A DNA stretch of 64,000 bases from Limobrevibacterium gyesilva (GTDB lineage Bacteria > Pseudomonadota > Alphaproteobacteria > Acetobacterales > Acetobacteraceae): NCBI RefSeq assembly GCF_025989185.1, contig NZ_JAPDNT010000004.1, forward strand, positions 124,001 through 188,000, in the 5' to 3' direction. This document shows positions 63,852 to 64,000 of this stretch, one piece after another. The position numbers were made by a program, and so were the translations under genes. The number at the start of each line of letters is the position of its first letter. Within the stretch, counting starts at the first letter, position 1. Below the pieces are notes generated by a model. It did not search any database. It was not told the origin of the DNA and saw only the letters and a program-made list of their open reading frames with translations.

Positions 63852-64000
63852 CTATTCAATCGCGAGCCGCCGGCCCTGAGACCGGTCTCGAAAAACGAGA
63901 GCGCCTTTCCGTACGAGATCCATTGCGGGCCGCACGATATCGGGATGACGCAGTAGCACGATGCCAGCGCAGCGGTCGAAGACGGAACATCCGATGGCCG
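63852..64000 (-). CDS. C-terminal end of an unidentified protein (cut by window edge)
   Basis: On the minus strand a frame enters at the right edge and ends with TAG at 63852-63854, giving about 48 residues (FDRCAGIVLLRHPDIV then AMDLVRKGALVFRDRSQ). Composition looks like real soluble protein, whereas the other frames here are Arg/Ser-rich shadows. Family not recognised and no start is visible. The 204 bases between it and the SYLF gene end hold nothing I can name. Confidence 0.45.
   Translation of the reverse strand, partial: AIGCSVFDRCAGIVLLRHPDIVRPAMDLVRKGALVFRDRSQGRRLAIE

Noticed and set aside
63556-63879. 107-residue plus-strand frame at the right end
   Set aside because: Begins inside the SYLF gene in another frame, Arg/Ser-rich, no ribosome site; the minus-strand partial frame is more protein-like.

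Overview
This is a GC-rich (roughly 70% by eye) bacterial chromosome segment from an alphaproteobacterium, most likely Rhodospirillales/Acetobacteraceae-like. Supporting signs are a hemC-hemD-mitofilin-like block, murJ next to trpS, hslVU divergent from hisB, a his cluster interrupted by DUF2628 and GNAT genes, a MucR regulator, a Fur protein of the alphaproteobacterial type without CxxC motifs, an OlsB ornithine-lipid acyltransferase and a class I PPK2. No rRNA, phage, complete IS or CRISPR is visible. The family-level placement is inference.

Layout. 1-5113: haem genes (minus) divergent from tsaD-rlmJ-gpsA. 5296-5739: a small secreted protein made almost wholly of nine 12-14 residue repeats. 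5872-14325: housekeeping genes (murJ, trpS, nicotinamidase, nth, MFS, sufE, hslVU). 14472-18902: his cluster. 18981-23290: HIT protein, MFS, DoxX and TPP-riboswitch-controlled thiC. 23290-28750: an orphan glycosyltransferase-like gene, gshB, a VanX-type dipeptidase and tsaB-rimI, with two copies of a 51-bp palindrome. 28750-34518: TusA-like, MucR, Fur-OlsB, a 2-hydroxyacid dehydrogenase, lnt and an XRE regulator.

34537-41290 is a catabolic accessory block: alpha/beta hydrolase, amidohydrolase, an SDR with altered catalytic residues, FAH-family protein, aldo/keto reductase, M19 dipeptidase and a BKACE enzyme. It ends at a tRNA-Arg(CCT). 42198-50783 is an eight-gene minus-strand unit with mostly coupled reading frames: RraA-type aldolase, LeuC-like, LeuD-like, class V aminotransferase, a three-part ABC importer and a threonine aldolase. 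An IclR regulator is divergent from it. The enzyme set suggests uptake and breakdown of a branched or hydroxylated dicarboxylic amino acid to pyruvate (hypothesis).

52080-61409 is a second import/catabolic system: a Dpp/Opp-type ABC transporter, a C45 Ntn-hydrolase, a sigma-54 activator with no sensory domain, and an AtuA-DUF4387 pair. A perfect -24/-12 promoter lies before the transporter and a one-mismatch copy lies before atuA, so the activator gene is bracketed by its probable targets. This is the best candidate for an undescribed system in the window. 61437-63647: a perfect FNR box placed as a class II site ahead of a hypothetical gene, followed by ppk2 and a SYLF-domain protein, suggesting a low-oxygen response. 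The right edge carries the 3' end of an unidentified minus-strand gene.
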